Source: Typha latifolia
Taxonomy: Eukaryota > Streptophyta > Magnoliopsida > Poales > Typhaceae
Length of the DNA: 64,000 nt
Reading direction: 5' to 3'
Assembly (NCBI GenBank): GCA_019914945.1
Contig: CM034107.1
Span: 7,936,001 to 8,000,000, forward strand
Positions 45,196-58,200 of this stretch are shown one piece after another (positions within the stretch are counted from its first letter, which is position 1; the number at the start of each line of letters is the position of its first letter). The notes under the pieces were generated by a model. The model did no database searches. It saw only the letters and a program-made list of their open reading frames with translations, and was not told the origin of the DNA. A program made the position numbers and the translations under genes.

Positions 45196-45411
45196 CATAC
45201 TAGACCACTATGCATAGTCAATACCCGGTACCCAATCTCAACATCCTGCCCGTAAGCTCAAAGCATATCTTGTCATACGCTAAGGGTATCTTACTCATAA
45301 ACATACCCTGTCATACGCTAAGGGTATGTTAGTCATAAACATACCCTGCCATACGTTAAGGGTATATCAAATTCCATCTAGATCGGGTACCCCCACTAGT
45401 TAATAGAAATC

Positions 45412-46303
45412 TGATATGCTCTGATACTACTTTGATAAGCTATGATATCAATTCATAGGCTCTAATACTAAATTGATAGGATCTTGTACCAAAAGGTCGG
45501 CTACGAAATAATTCCTCAAGATCTTAATTTATTATAGGAAGCAGTTCGTGCAATTGTGGGAAAATATTCATAAGATATTCTCCGTTAGTCAAAAAATTAC
45601 GAAACAAATTGGGTTGGATTCGTTACTTTGTAATCTACAATTTTAGTATTTATGCCCTTCACAGATTCGTAATTTAGTAAGGACGAAAACACGGAATAAC
45701 ATTGGTGATAGTGGTGGTGACGGATTGATGTTAGGGTTATGGATGGGTATGGAGATGAGGGTGGATTGTGGAAGTGATTAAGGGAAGTAGACGAGGGGAA
45801 CGAAGTTGTCGAGATCCCAAAGAAGAGGCGGGCTCGACAGGTGGAATGATGGTGAAGAGGGAGAAGGGAGAAGTATAGAGAGAAGATAAGAGGCTAGAAA
45901 TCAATAATCCAATTCCATAATAAAGTTGGCTGCAATTCACATAGTTATAAAGGCTAGCCAACAATTCCTAAAATAATATGAAACCTTAACAAACCAACTA
46001 AACTAGTATTCCTTATCTTCTCCGATTAAGCTTTCATTTTGTCATAGATAGATTCTGAATTTGAAGAATTTATGAATACGAAAGTTGTAGATCTAGTGGT
46101 TATAAACCTTATTCACTAGTCTGATATTATTTGGATATGCATAGAATATTCTACGAATATTTTTCCAAAACTGCACAGAGAATAATTTAGCTAATTAATA
46201 AAATTTTAACCTACTAAGACTAACTAAACCAAATAACAAGATAAGATAATTAGACTCAATCTATTGAGCCTAATCTCCCTTTGATATGATCTGATTTATA
46301 TCA
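45412..46303 (-). repeat. 3' LTR of E5 with internal inverted U5 copy
   Basis: Minus-strand start TGATATAAATCAGATC. The U5 part (45500-45680) and a U3 part (46040-46195) are inverted copies of each other: 'aagttgtagatc', 'gaatctg' and 'aatattttcc' occur in both in opposite orientation. The inner end holds four PBS-like units (45412-45480). Confidence 0.75.
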
Positions 46304-47030
46304 ATCCACCACGCTTCCCTCATCTTTCCCTCAAGGTGAAAAGTCAGAGAAATGCTCCAAGATATCAAGTCTCCAACTCTTATGTCGCCTCATCGGATGG
46401 CTTGCCAAGCCACTCAACTAAAATCTCCATCTCCTATCTGGTACCATATCACCGTCGGCGCATACCAAGTACTCAAACTGGCTCTATGATCTCTGTCTCC
46501 TCCAATGGCTCCGGTAGAGCTGATCCAACGACCTCATGATTACCAATTCGCTCCCTCAGCAACGAAACATGGAAGACAGGATGCACTCTCGACCCCCTCT
46601 GGCAGCTCTAAACGATATGCAACTGGACTAATACGCTCTAACACCCAAAATGGACCAAAGTAGAGATGTGCTAACTTTTGGTTACGCATCAGACGCAAGG
46701 TCACAACAGGACCAATACACTCCAACACCCAAATACATCCGCGGTCCAGCAGCAAACCGCATCAATTCTCCAACTCGGGATGGCACTCCGGATCATCCAT
46801 CATCTCCTACAACAATCTCAAAATATCTGATTTAGATTTACATGCATACCTCAGCTCGTCAAGGAAGGGAAAGGTATGAGATGAATAAGCTGCAAGCTCG
46901 GCGGTATTAGGTTGGCGCGATAGTGCATCCGCCGCTTTATTTTTCGTTCCCTTCTTGTATTGAATTTCATAATCATACCCCAGCAATTTTGTGACCCATC
47001 ACTGCTGTGCCGGAGTGTGTATGCGCTGTC
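46304..47030 (-). pseudogene. E5 pol tail; integrase core deleted
   Basis: Minus-strand text runs from RNase H ([10 protein letters not shown].., DALSRQP) to GLLLDRG, then jumps at about 46735 to the C-terminal tail (HLYFGPFWVLERISPVAYRLEL, then WLGKPSDEAT). The HHCC region and DDE core, about 1 kb in E3, are absent. Confidence 0.75.
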
Positions 47031-48544
47031 CCATAAAGTATGGAAGGCTTATTTGATCGGTTCGGATAATGAATCATCTACCAATCAAGTAAGACCTCCA
47101 CTTTGTCACCGCATGCAGAATTGCCAACATCTCTCTCTCTCTCATCAGTCGATAATTGCTAAGATTTTTGTGACAAAGCCTTACTAAGAAAGTCTATAAG
47201 ACATCCTCCTTGCATAATTATAACTCCGAGGCCAACACTCGACGCATCACATTCCACAATAAACTCTTTGGTGAAGTCCGATAGCGCTAGAACGAGTGTC
47301 GTCGTCATTGCTGTTTTCAGTTTTTCAAAGGCTGAAGTGGTTTCATCTGTCCATCTAAAAGAGTCATTCTTCAACAATGAAGTGAGAGGAGAAGCGATCT
47401 TGCCATATCTTCAACAATCGTCTACCGATCAAATATGGCCTCCACTTTGTCACCGCATGCCGAATTGTCAACATCTCTCTTTCATAAGTCGATAATTGCT
47501 GAGATTTTTGCGATAAAGCCTTACTAAGATAGGCAATGGGATGTCCTTCTTGCATTAGTACAACTCCTATGTCAACACCCGATGCATAACATTCAACAAT
47601 GAATTCTTTGGTGAAGTCCGGTAGCGCTTAAACGGGTGTCGTCGTCATTGCTATTTTCAATTTTTCAAAGGCTGAAATGGCTTCATCCGTCCATCTAAAA
47701 GAATCAATATTCAACAAAGAAGTGAGAGGAGCAGTGATCTTGCCATATCCAGCGATGAAGCGTCGATATTATCCGGTCAGCCCCAAAAATCCTCTCAATC
47801 TGGTGGTAATAGTAGGAATAGGCCAAGCTGTCATACATGCAACCTATTGAGGATCTGCCGCTACACTATCCATTGAAATGATGTGGCCTAAATACTCCAC
47901 TTGTGGTACTCCCCCATAAGCACTTGGACTTTTTGATCTTCAATTGGTTTTGCTTCAACAAATTCAGCACATCCTCCAAAATGCCGTCAATGCTCCAATT
48001 CAGTCCTGCTAGACACCAAAATATCATCAAAAAATACCAAGACATACCTTCGCAAGAGACGCCGAAATATATCATTCATGAGGCCTTGAAAGGTAGCTAG
48101 AGCATTGGTGAGACCAAAAGGCATCACTCGAAACTCGTAATGCCTATCCGGAGTTTGAAATGCAGTTTTGTGCACATCCGCCAAGTAAACTCTAATTTGA
48201 TGGTACCTGGCCCTCAAGTCAAGCTTACTAAATATAGTCGCTCCTGTAAGCTCATCCAGAAACTCCTTGATAACCGGAATAGGATACCGGTCCTTAACGA
48301 TAATAGCGTTTAGTGCTCGATAGTCGACACAAAAATGTCATATCCCATCCTTTTTTCGCACCAAAAGCACGAGGGATGAGTATGAGCTATGACTTGGTTG
48401 TATGAGGCATTTCTCCAACATCTCGGCTACCATCCTTGAGATAACATCTTTTTGCACATGTGGATACTGATATGGCCTCATGTTCGCCGGTGCAGCCCCG
48501 GGTATAATCTCTTTGCGATGGTCCGCCGCTCTCCTCGGTGGCAA
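47031..48544 (-). pseudogene. E5 RT and RNase H with tandem duplication
   Basis: RT blocks in minus orientation: YPHVQKDVISRMVAEML (48544-48338), stop, then [32 protein letters not shown] and [13 protein letters not shown] (48217-47987; catalytic pair intact). The RT/RNase H boundary is present twice: about 47415-47755 and 47066-47405, each with FEKLKTA, ECDASS-type and FLSKALSQKS text. This is a direct duplication of roughly 340 bp with a frameshift at the joint. Confidence 0.75.
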
Positions 48545-48547
48545 CTC

Positions 48548-49432
48548 CTACGGCTCCTCAAACAATCTAAAAAAGTTATCTAATAAATTAGACAATTCAA
48601 TTATAGTACCTGAACTCGTTTGAGGCTCATCTCCTGCTGGTCCTAACTGAAAAAGATAGGTCAAATCATACGCACCAAGCAGCCCCACCATAAGCTGCAT
48701 CGTAGGAATCGGCGAAGTCCGAACACCATCAAACCGCACATTTTTATTTCTTTGTTTATATTTCATCCACATTCTCCGAAAATCAAATGTGACAAGTCCC
48801 AAACTCTGTAACCATTGAGCACCAAGGACAATGTTCGCTCCTCGTAGCGCCAACGGATACAAGTCCACAATGATGTCATGTCCTTGCACCCGTATACCGA
48901 CCCGGCGACACAAGCTCTTCGCCCTAAGCTTCTTCTCGTCTCCAATAGCAATGTCAAACCCAATAGTCGGTTCGGCATCCAAACCCAATCTCCTCACTAA
49001 CCTCTCGTCTAGAAAGTTGTGTGTACTCCCCGAATTGATAAGGATGTGCACACAATGCTTTTTAACGAGTCCATCTACTCGTAACGTCCTCGGTGCGGAA
49101 GTACCTGAATATGCATGCATCGATATTTCAGCTTGGATATCGTCCTCAATGCCCTCCATAATGGCCTCCTCATGGGTCTCTTCTGGACACTCTCCATCAT
49201 CATCAATCTCATCATCCTCCTCAGGACCATTGATAAGCATCACACTCCTGATCGATTTAGAACATCGATTACCGGGGGTAAAACGCTCATCACATCGAAA
49301 GCAAAGGCCCTTCTCTCTTCGCTCTTCGCTCCTCCACCTGGGTAGGTGTGAGAGTTCGAACGGGGGCCTTGTGCCTCCTCTAACGTCGGAAGAAGGTCTC
49401 AAAGGTGGTCGTGGTCTAGTAGTCGCAGCCAC
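48548..49432 (-). pseudogene. E5 gag end, zinc knuckle and protease
   Basis: An uninterrupted 294-codon frame. It opens with proline- and arginine-rich gag end (RPRPPLRPSSDVRGG), then the zinc knuckle GLCFRCDERFTPGNRC, an acidic linker (EEDDEIDDDGECPEE), and a retropepsin-like domain. The active site reads ILINSGSTHNFL, so the catalytic Asp of DSGS (present in E2) is Asn here and the protease should be inactive. The conserved ANIVLGAQWLQSLG block follows. It ends before the RT fingers at RLFEEP. Confidence 0.85.
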
Positions 49433-49438
49433 TATTTT

Positions 49439-50560
49439 CTAAACCACAGAATTTCTAGCCAGCGTTCTAAGTGCAAACCGCCCATCTCGATTGCCCCAAT
49501 TGGTTTTCGCTACTATCTTTAGAGCCTTATGTTTTTGCTCCATCCTCATGGCCTTCTCAAAGGCCTCCTCAAGAGTAGTAGGACATAGAGCACGAATATC
49601 CGCTTGTATCTCCTCTCGCAGCCTCGAAATAAATGTACTCATCAATGTACGATTGAGCAACGGTGGCTCACAACGACTACTAACTCTTTTAAACTCAACT
49701 TGGTACTCCAATACGGTAGTCCTTTGAACCATCTTGCTTAATGTGGCAGCAAAATCTTCATATGACGCAGTCCCAAATCTGTGTATAATCCTCCTACAAA
49801 AATCAACCTATTCGATAAATCCACCACCACGAATTACCGATCTATACCAATGCAATGCCGTTCCTTGGAGGTGAAAGCTTGCCATCTGGACTTTTGTATC
49901 TTCTGCTGTACCTTGACAATCAAAATATTGTTCAAATTGAGACACCCAATCCGTTAGATCACTGCCTTGGAATTTTGGAAAGTCCAAGCATGCGGTTCTC
50001 CCCCGAATAGCGTTGTCAGGTTCGCGAAAGATCCTTGGTTTAGGTCTAAATCTTTGTGCATGTTAATCACCTTCTCTAAATCCTCGAGTACGTCCATCGC
50101 CATATCCATAGGGATCAATCTCATCCTCAAAGTACCAATCCTCCTCATCGACGAAGTGCACCGGTGCCGCACGCCTCTCGGGTTCCACCACCGCCAGTCT
50201 TGGGTTTTGTAACGGAGGTGGGGGATGATGTGAAGGCATAGGTATGAGGAGATTATTGACACTCATATGACGCACCTGAACCTGTGGGGTATCGGTTCTA
50301 TGGGGTCCCACCACAGATCCTTCTTGAAACTCCGTTCGTCGTCGAGGAGATGACGAACCCAATCGATTCACAACATATTTCTTGAATTCATTATGATCAT
50401 TTTCTATGTTGTCAACTCTATGTAACAATGTTTGGAATATGCCCATATTCGAACCCATAGACAGTGGTTGACTCGGTCCTACCGTGGTCGCTCCAAAGGA
50501 ATCAGCCTCACGATTAGGATCATCATGCATTGAGTCCTCCCTTGTCGGTGTGCTCTACAT
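49439..50560 (-). pseudogene. E5 gag
   Basis: Leader and N-terminal part 50530-50063 (TVGPSQPLSMGSNMG, FVDEEDWYFEDEIDPYGYGDG) and capsid C-terminal part 49732-49439 (RTTVLEYQVEFKRVSSRCE, DIRALCPTTLEEAFEKAMRMEQ). Between them (50062-49733) the gag core (DPTDW-like block) is broken by frameshifts and a stop. Better preserved than the gag at 10665-11640. Confidence 0.8.
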
Positions 50561-50622
50561 AGGTCTCCTTGTTGATGTTATCTTCCTTGTTTCAATCATT
50601 AATGGAGGTCTGAGGTTCGCCT

Positions 50623-50716
50623 GCTCTGATACCAATTGATAGGCTATGATACCACTTTGATAAGCTCTGATACCAATTAATAGGCTTTGATACCAAATTA
50701 ATAGGATCTTGTACCA
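50623..50716 (-). repeat. PBS and 4 PBS-like units of E5
   Basis: On the minus strand: units ending in TGGTATCAAAGCC, TGGTATCAGAGC, TGGTATCATAGCC, then LTR end CTATCA, 2 nt, and the true PBS TGGTATCAGAGC (50634-50623), followed by AGGCGAACCTCAGACCTCC. It shows that the extra units belong to the LTR, because the 3' LTR has them too. Confidence 0.85.
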
Positions 50717-51262
50717 AAAGATCGGCTACGAAATAATTCTTTAAGATCTGAATTTATTATAGGAAGCAGTCGGCGCAACTGAGGAAAAATATTCGTCAGA
50801 TATTCTCTGTTAGTAAGAAAATTATGAAACCAATTAGGTTGGATCCGTACTTTCTAATCTACAACTTTCATATTTATGCCCTTTGTAGATTCAAAATGTA
50901 CCAGGAACGAAAACACGGAATAACGTTGGTGATGGTGGTGGTGACGGGTGGAGTGGATGTTAGTGTTATGGATGGGTATGGAGATGAGGGTGGATTATGG
51001 AAGTGATTAAGGGAAGTAGACGAGGCGAACGAAGTGGTCAAGATCCCAAAGAAGAGGAGGGCTCGATAGTCGAGAGAGATTAGAAGTTAGGAGAAACATT
51101 GCCAACGGTAGAGGTGGAAGGATGGTGAAGAGGGAGGAGGGAGAAGTCTAGAGAGAAGATAAGAGGCTAAAAATCAATAATCCAATTTCATAATGAAGTT
51201 GGCTACCATTCACATATTTATAGAGGCTAGCCAACAAGTCCTAAAATAATATAAAACCCTAA
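50637..51262 (-). repeat. 5' LTR of E5, inner piece
   Basis: U5, R and part of U3. It is continued at 59517-59833 beyond the family C insertion; the joint text 'aaacc(c)taa' / 'cctaacaaaccaactaaac' is contiguous in the 3' LTR at 45976-46000. Confidence 0.85.
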
Positions 51263-51977
51263 TGTAACACCCGTATTAAAAAAAATTGGCGCACGCACCA
51301 TGCGCGTGCACTCTAACCGTAGCGCACGCGCTTGGCGCGTGCGCTAACTTCTTCTTCCTCATCCCCCACCTTTCACAGTCAGTTGCGAGAGGTGGGAGAG
51401 AAGTGCGCCGGAGTGGAGTTAACTCCACTCCGTTGCCCTCTCCGCCTCTCCTCTATTTAAAACCCCACCTTCTTCCCCTCGAGTGCTCTTCTCTCGCAAT
51501 TCCTATTCTTCGCTCTTCCCTTCTCTCTTTTCTCTCCCGAGCCGCCAAAGTCCTCGTCGCAGACAGCAAGTCACCGGAGCGCTGGCAGTCAACCAAAAAC
51601 CCCCTTACCTCGATCCTCATATCCATTATTGTGCGGGAAGGATCTCGAAAATCAAGAAGAGCCGACTGATTAGGAGAGTAAGACGGATTCCATAAATATC
51701 TCGGGCGAGTAGAATTCTATTATTAGTCTACAAAAATGCATACTTATGTCATTTCTTATCTGTTTTAATCTAATGTCATTTATTACTTGTAAAAAAATTA
51801 CATGATATTCTATTCTTGCATTTAATTACGTGTCAATTCTTACTTGCATTATTTATCACTTAATGCACATGTATGATAGACTCTATGCTTGTATGGGCAC
51901 AAGGCCGACCACAGTGTGGCCGGTCACGTCGTGCCCATAATTTTTTTTTTTTTTTTTTTATAAGATTGATTGTTACA

Positions 51978-51990
51978 TTTTCCTCCCCCC
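51978..51990 (-). other. Polypurine tract of LARD-like element
   Basis: Minus strand GGGGGGAGGAAAA abuts the LTR start TGTAACAATC at 51977. It identifies 51977 as the start of the 3' LTR. Confidence 0.75.
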
Positions 51991-54900
51991 TTATAAAAAT
52001 TTCGACCCCGAAATTTAAATCACACTGGTATTATAAGAAAATCCACATAGCTAGTTCCACTACTTTCTAATCAAATCGACCACTGTGCAATCTCACTTTC
52101 TCAGATTTATAACTTATACTTCACTTATTAGTTTACTCATCAACTCCTAACATTGGACAACCACAAGTAACTCACTTACAAAATTTAAAATTCCTAGATC
52201 TAGGTCGGTCAGGTAATCACATAAACATCAATAATACCACTGGTATGCAGGAAAGCGTACATTCATTCTACAATATAAAATGTGTCGTCATCTATTAACT
52301 GAATCATATTTTACTCCAAAGTACCTCAAGCTGTCCTAATTTATCACTTTTTTTTTGCTAACTACAACAATACACATCATAATGCCATAATCACCTATAA
52401 TAATATGATACAACATGTTTTAAGTAAATTATCTTTAATCTACTAAATATATACTCCGATCCCAAACATACTCAATGGATTATTTCTCAATACTATCACT
52501 AATACCAAGTAGAACGATAAATACAAGTTATTTTAAGAATTACTGAAAGACTTAACTCATACTTCTCTTTCTAATAAATAATGTCACTAATCTAAACATA
52601 CTCAGCATCATCCGATATCCTCATAAAATTTAGGCAATAGCACAAAGTCTCTTATTTAAAATGCACTGCTCATATGCTTAAACCATTTTACAAATTACTA
52701 GATAAATTAATGTAAGAGCTCACACCTATCCATATAAGACTACCATATCAACATGTATTCATAATATATTCTTTAGAATAACATGCAGTGCATCAACTCC
52801 AACCTATCAATGTAAATTCTAATGCAACCTCAAACGAATTTATATCCTCTTCTTATTCTCAACATTATCTTCCTTCTTAATCTGCAATATCTAAAATATT
52901 AAATCCAAACTATCTCAAGAAACATACATGATAAACTTTATAATGATCCTTCTATCAATCACTCATATATCCAAACTATTCATTTCTCGATTCACATAAT
53001 TCCAGTTTGATCATTATCTATTTAATTACTATCACTACTAGTATATCTAACAAAATATCACTTAATGATATCAATATTCAGATCCAAAGACTATCCACGA
53101 AGTTCTATTAAGTAATCCAATAATCTCTTCAATATCTCGACAGATATAATATTCAGTTCATAATATTAATCAATTGCCACACAAATATTTACTAATCCAT
53201 CATACTTGATCTTTAAGAATACATAAACACATCTTAAACAAATCCACAAAATCATTATACATGAACTAAAGCTACTAAGATTAATCTCCCGAATTGATAA
53301 TGCTATTATGATCCGCTAATAAACTAACTGACACTAACTTTTTCCTACAGATTAAAAGGCATCCAAAAATATAGATTATAACCTTCTCGCAATCTCAACT
53401 TTGTAATTTATTAAAAGATTAAATTTTCACAAACTATAATAGAACTAATCATGAACTCATTATATCCCAATTATGAAATCATTATCTCCCAATCAAGTAT
53501 CTTTATCTTAAGACTTAAATGTAAACCTGTAAATCTTTACGATCATTAAGATCAACCTCATCATTCTAAAAGGCTCGCTCAATAACCTCCAGTAATAATC
53601 GAATATGTAAGCCAACGGTTAACAAATACTAATATAATCACTTTCCTATACATCATTATTCGTTCATCATCTAGCAGTATAATAAACATCCATCGATACA
53701 CTGTATATGCAATATCATAGTCCTCTGTATTCCTTTCATTGACGTTTTATGAAGCAATTAGTTCAACTTCCAAATCATCTATCAGTCATAATAAATAATC
53801 ATATCTATAGGCTCTATGAATAACTCTATCAAGTTATCTCTCCAATTAGTATCATCAGAAACAACTAACATGTCAAAATACATAATATCTTAATTTAACA
53901 CCTATACCAACATATCTCATTCCTAATTAAATCACTTAAACCTCATATTTCTTCAATAGTCCCAACTTTATATTCTATCACATCCTCTATAAAGTCCACC
54001 ACCTATATTGAACAATTTACTCTTATAGTATCATCAAAAATCTATAACAACATTAATATCACCTAATAATTATGAAAAAATAAGTCTGTATATTTGCAGC
54101 CAGACTTCATCACCTAAAACACACGATCGTCATGCTATAATATTATTATCCTCTAAATCAAAGCCCAAAACTAAACTAATAGACGACATATATTTTCGCT
54201 GTCATACAACATATGTTATGGGGCTATCAACTTAAGAACTATCATCACCCTATATTATTCAGTTCATTATCATTATTTTCATCTACTCAAATTCACACAA
54301 TTAGGAACTTCTAAACTAGACCTATTATCATATCGTCCAACACTATATACCTTACGTCTCAATTACTAACATTACTCACAATCCAATAACTGTATCCATG
54401 TCATATTTCGTATACCCATTACCTTATTTAGAAATCAACTCAAAGATTTAAATAAGATGTTAATCCTCTAGTGGTACTATTGGACAAACATATCCCTACT
54501 AAATCATCCATCTTGCCGGTACAATCAAAATTTTATACCTACTAACATAAGTATCTTGCAAACATAATTTATCATACCAGTCATCCCAAAAATTCTTTTC
54601 CCTATACAATCTACAATCATCTATATCACAATACATAATTTCTTTTCCACTATACAAATTCATCATATTTCTTACTCATCCATCCATAATCCATAATTAT
54701 AAATTTCATAAAAATTAGAATAGTCTCTCTGCACATATATCTTTTATATCAATCTCATAATCTCAAATGTATCCATAATAGATCAAAAATCCAAAATATG
54801 CTATATCTGCTCAAAATAACCTCAAATGTACTGCTAATAATCCTTCTGCACAAAATACTTATCTCCACATGTTTACAAATTTCTACACTTTATCGCAACA

Positions 54901-55209
54901 TATGAACATGTCAACATCTCCAATATTATGCTCCACTAACTATAACACCTCGACCTCAATAACATCAATGCATGATTTAGTACTATCTCTTCCTATTCAT
55001 TAGTCGCTCAGATAAATTCTAAACACATCAATATCACAAATTATTTCTATCAATATCATCAAGTATCGAACTTAATAATCTCAACATCACCACCTAGATC
55101 TCTATCTCAACCAATTAATATCAAACTCATCGAGATCGACTACTAGCGTAACCCTAAACCAATCAACAACTACTATACTTGATGGTTTGCCAGATCATCC
55201 TTAAACATA
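51991..55209 (-). other. Non-coding interior of LARD-like element
   Basis: No frame of 60 codons or more occurs between about 52070 and 55160 on either strand. The sequence is AT-rich with strong strand bias: the plus strand has many more C than G (line 53041-53100 has 12 C and 5 G; 53641-53700 has 15 C and 4 G), so the transcribed minus strand is T- and G-rich and C-poor. I could not recognise gag or pol remnants. Confidence 0.7.
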
Positions 55210-55222
55210 GGCTCTGATACCA
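55210..55222 (-). promoter_or_regulatory. Primer binding site of LARD-like element
   Basis: Minus strand TGGTATCAGAGCC, perfect to initiator tRNA-Met, 7 nt (55223-55229) from the LTR end. There is only one PBS here, unlike the arrays of family G. Confidence 0.85.
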
Positions 55223-55229
55223 CCTGAAT

Positions 55230-58200
55230 TGTAACACCCCCGCCCGGCACGGGCACGTGCACGCCCACGCGCCCACACGGCACGCGAGCACGTGACAGGA
55301 CGGGCGGGGCCCGTCACGCACAGATACTCTCCTGTATACATACAATCATGATCACATAACCCATCACCAATTAAATCATATTATTAACCAAATAAACCTA
55401 TTAACATATAAATATCTCAGTCCACAATAATATACATTAAACCACTACATAATCTAGCAGGACCCACAAGCCATAACAAACCATCAAGATACAACTAAAA
55501 TGACTAATATAAGAGTACACTATGATTCGACCTGTATTATACAATTCATCGTCTAATACAACAAAGTACAAATATCAAATACTGGTATAACTCAATTCCT
55601 ATATAAACTATCATCTATACTGTCTCGCATCTATAGCTCACCTCATCATCGCTCTAAAATATCTTCTCAAGATATCTCAAGTCGCTATCACATACCATGT
55701 ATCTGAGAGGGTTACAAAAGAAATAAAGAGAGTCATGAGCAAAAGGCTCAGTGAATAGACCTTACCCCGAATCAGTGATGTCAAACAGAGAGTAAATCAT
55801 GTACTGGATAATATGAATCAGAAAGAGCATCATGTCATGAATGAGTATATGAATGTTCCTCAATAATACATAAATAAAAAATAGATAATATGTCATGTCA
55901 TAACTGATAGAATATATAATCCTCGACAATATATAAATAAATCTCCATGTCATACCATCATTATAACTCTCTCTCAAATATGACACATGACGCATGTCGA
56001 CCATGACCATGCTATGATATCAAATGCAACCATATATAATGCATATTGATCACTCGATAATCAGGTAATCAAATGATAATGAAATCATATGCATTTCTCA
56101 ACATCACAATCATCAATCATCACCGACATCTCGGTATAATATCATCATACTAGACCACTGTGCAAAGTCACCACCCGGTACCCGGTCTCAACATCATGCC
56201 CGAAGGCTCCAAGCATACAATGCCATCCGCAAAGAGTATCTCAAATATAACCATACCCTGCCATCCGCTAAGGGTATCAACATCCATCTAGACCGGGCAC
56301 CCCCACATAGTTGATAGAAACCTCGTGAGGATAACTCGCTACATATGCCCTGGCGAACGGCATGTGTCCGATTGTCTGTGCGCACAGACTCAACTGACCT
56401 CGGACATGGGCCACGAGATATCGCATATCAGTGACCATAATCATCATTCCAGGCACCCCTAACCCTAGCGCCTACTCGGGTATCCCCACGCTTTCTATCA
56501 ACTATCCTATCAATCACATTTCATATTTGCCTTTTAAATGACAGATCATATGCATATATCCAATACGATAATAAGTCAATGCATAATAGGAATTTAGGTG
56601 GAATAGGAATCAAGAGAAAAATGATGCAATGTAAACTCCAACTATGTATCTAACACATGCATACTCCTGCTAGTCTATCACATGCACATTCATACTAGAA
56701 ATCACTCCGACATAAAGTCATAATAGTATAATCATCTCTAATCATCTCTATTTATCATCATCATACTCATATGCAAGATCAGCCTAATTCTATGCATGAT
56801 AAAAATATGCTCGACTATAATCATCTCTAGATAAAGTCATATAAGCATGCTGGAGGCCAAAACATATATGTACATAATATATAATATAATCTAATTTGAG
56901 AAAAGGCGTCTAGGGGATAAGACTACTCACCGTCTGATCAGAAGACACAAACCACGCATCTCTCACGTCCATCAGGTAACCGAGTGACACTCATCACTAG
57001 CAAGGTCCACGGGGTCTCAAATAAGGGGGTTTGGGATCTGAAATATTTAAGTAGTATGATGTTAGTCGTTTATCTAATTAGAATTAATTTAGTTAAAATA
57101 TAAAGGTTTATTAGGTTTAGAATCACTTTTCTTTATATTTGATTACATAACTAGGTCTATAATATTTATACGATTCAAATGTTATACTTCTATTATTATT
57201 GTAAAATGTTAGTTATAACATAAGGAGAAGAGGCCTCTTTCCTTTTATATGAGAGTATTTCTAAATATATAATTATAAAATAAAATAAAAGGCTAAATAA
57301 GTATAGACAAGGTTTAATTATAATTAATTTTATAATTCATACACTATCTTGATTAATTAGGGACAATGCAGTCTTTACTCGATAAAATAATAAATAAATA
57401 ACTAAATAAGCTTAGTATTTTATTTGTTGCAAAATAATCATAAAATTAATAGAAATACTTAAAATATATATGATGAGGGTATTAGAATATAAATCTAATA
57501 ATTATAATTTACCAATCTATCTATTAATCTAATAGATATATAAATAAATAAATAAATAAATAAATATAAGTATTACCTATATTTATACCTAATTAATCAT
57601 TAATTATAAAATTATCATTAATAAAATTATATTGAAGAATATATAATATGATTAAAATAGTTAATGTCTAAATAATCTTTTTGCATTAATTAAGAAGAAA
57701 AATACTAAATAAATAACATAAATAAAATAATTAATTAATAACTAAATTAAATCTGCCATAAGTGCTGGGCTCGGCCTAGCACTACCTGCTACAGTGCTGG
57801 GCCGAGCCCAGCACTATGTAGAGAAGAAAAAAAAGAAGTAGAAGCCGAGGAGGAAGAAGAAAAAGAAGGAAAGCAGAAGAAGAAGAAGAAGAAGGAGGAG
57901 GAGGAGGAGAAGAAGAAGAAGAAGGGAGGAGAAGGAGAAGAAGAAGAGGGGGAGGGGAGCTGAGGGAAAAGAAAGGAAGAAGAAATAGAAATAAGAAATA
58001 AGAAGAAGAAAGAGGAAGAAGAAGAAGAAGAAGAAGAAGAAGAAGAGAAGAAAGAGAGAAGGTGAGGGAGGAGCTTATGGACCCGGGCCGGCGGGGAGGG
58101 CACCGGCCGCTGTTGGCCAGCCAGCAGCCGGCCTCTCGTCGGCGGCTCGGCTCCGACGAGCTTGGGCAAGAGAGAGAGAGAGAGAGGGAGAGATAAAAAG

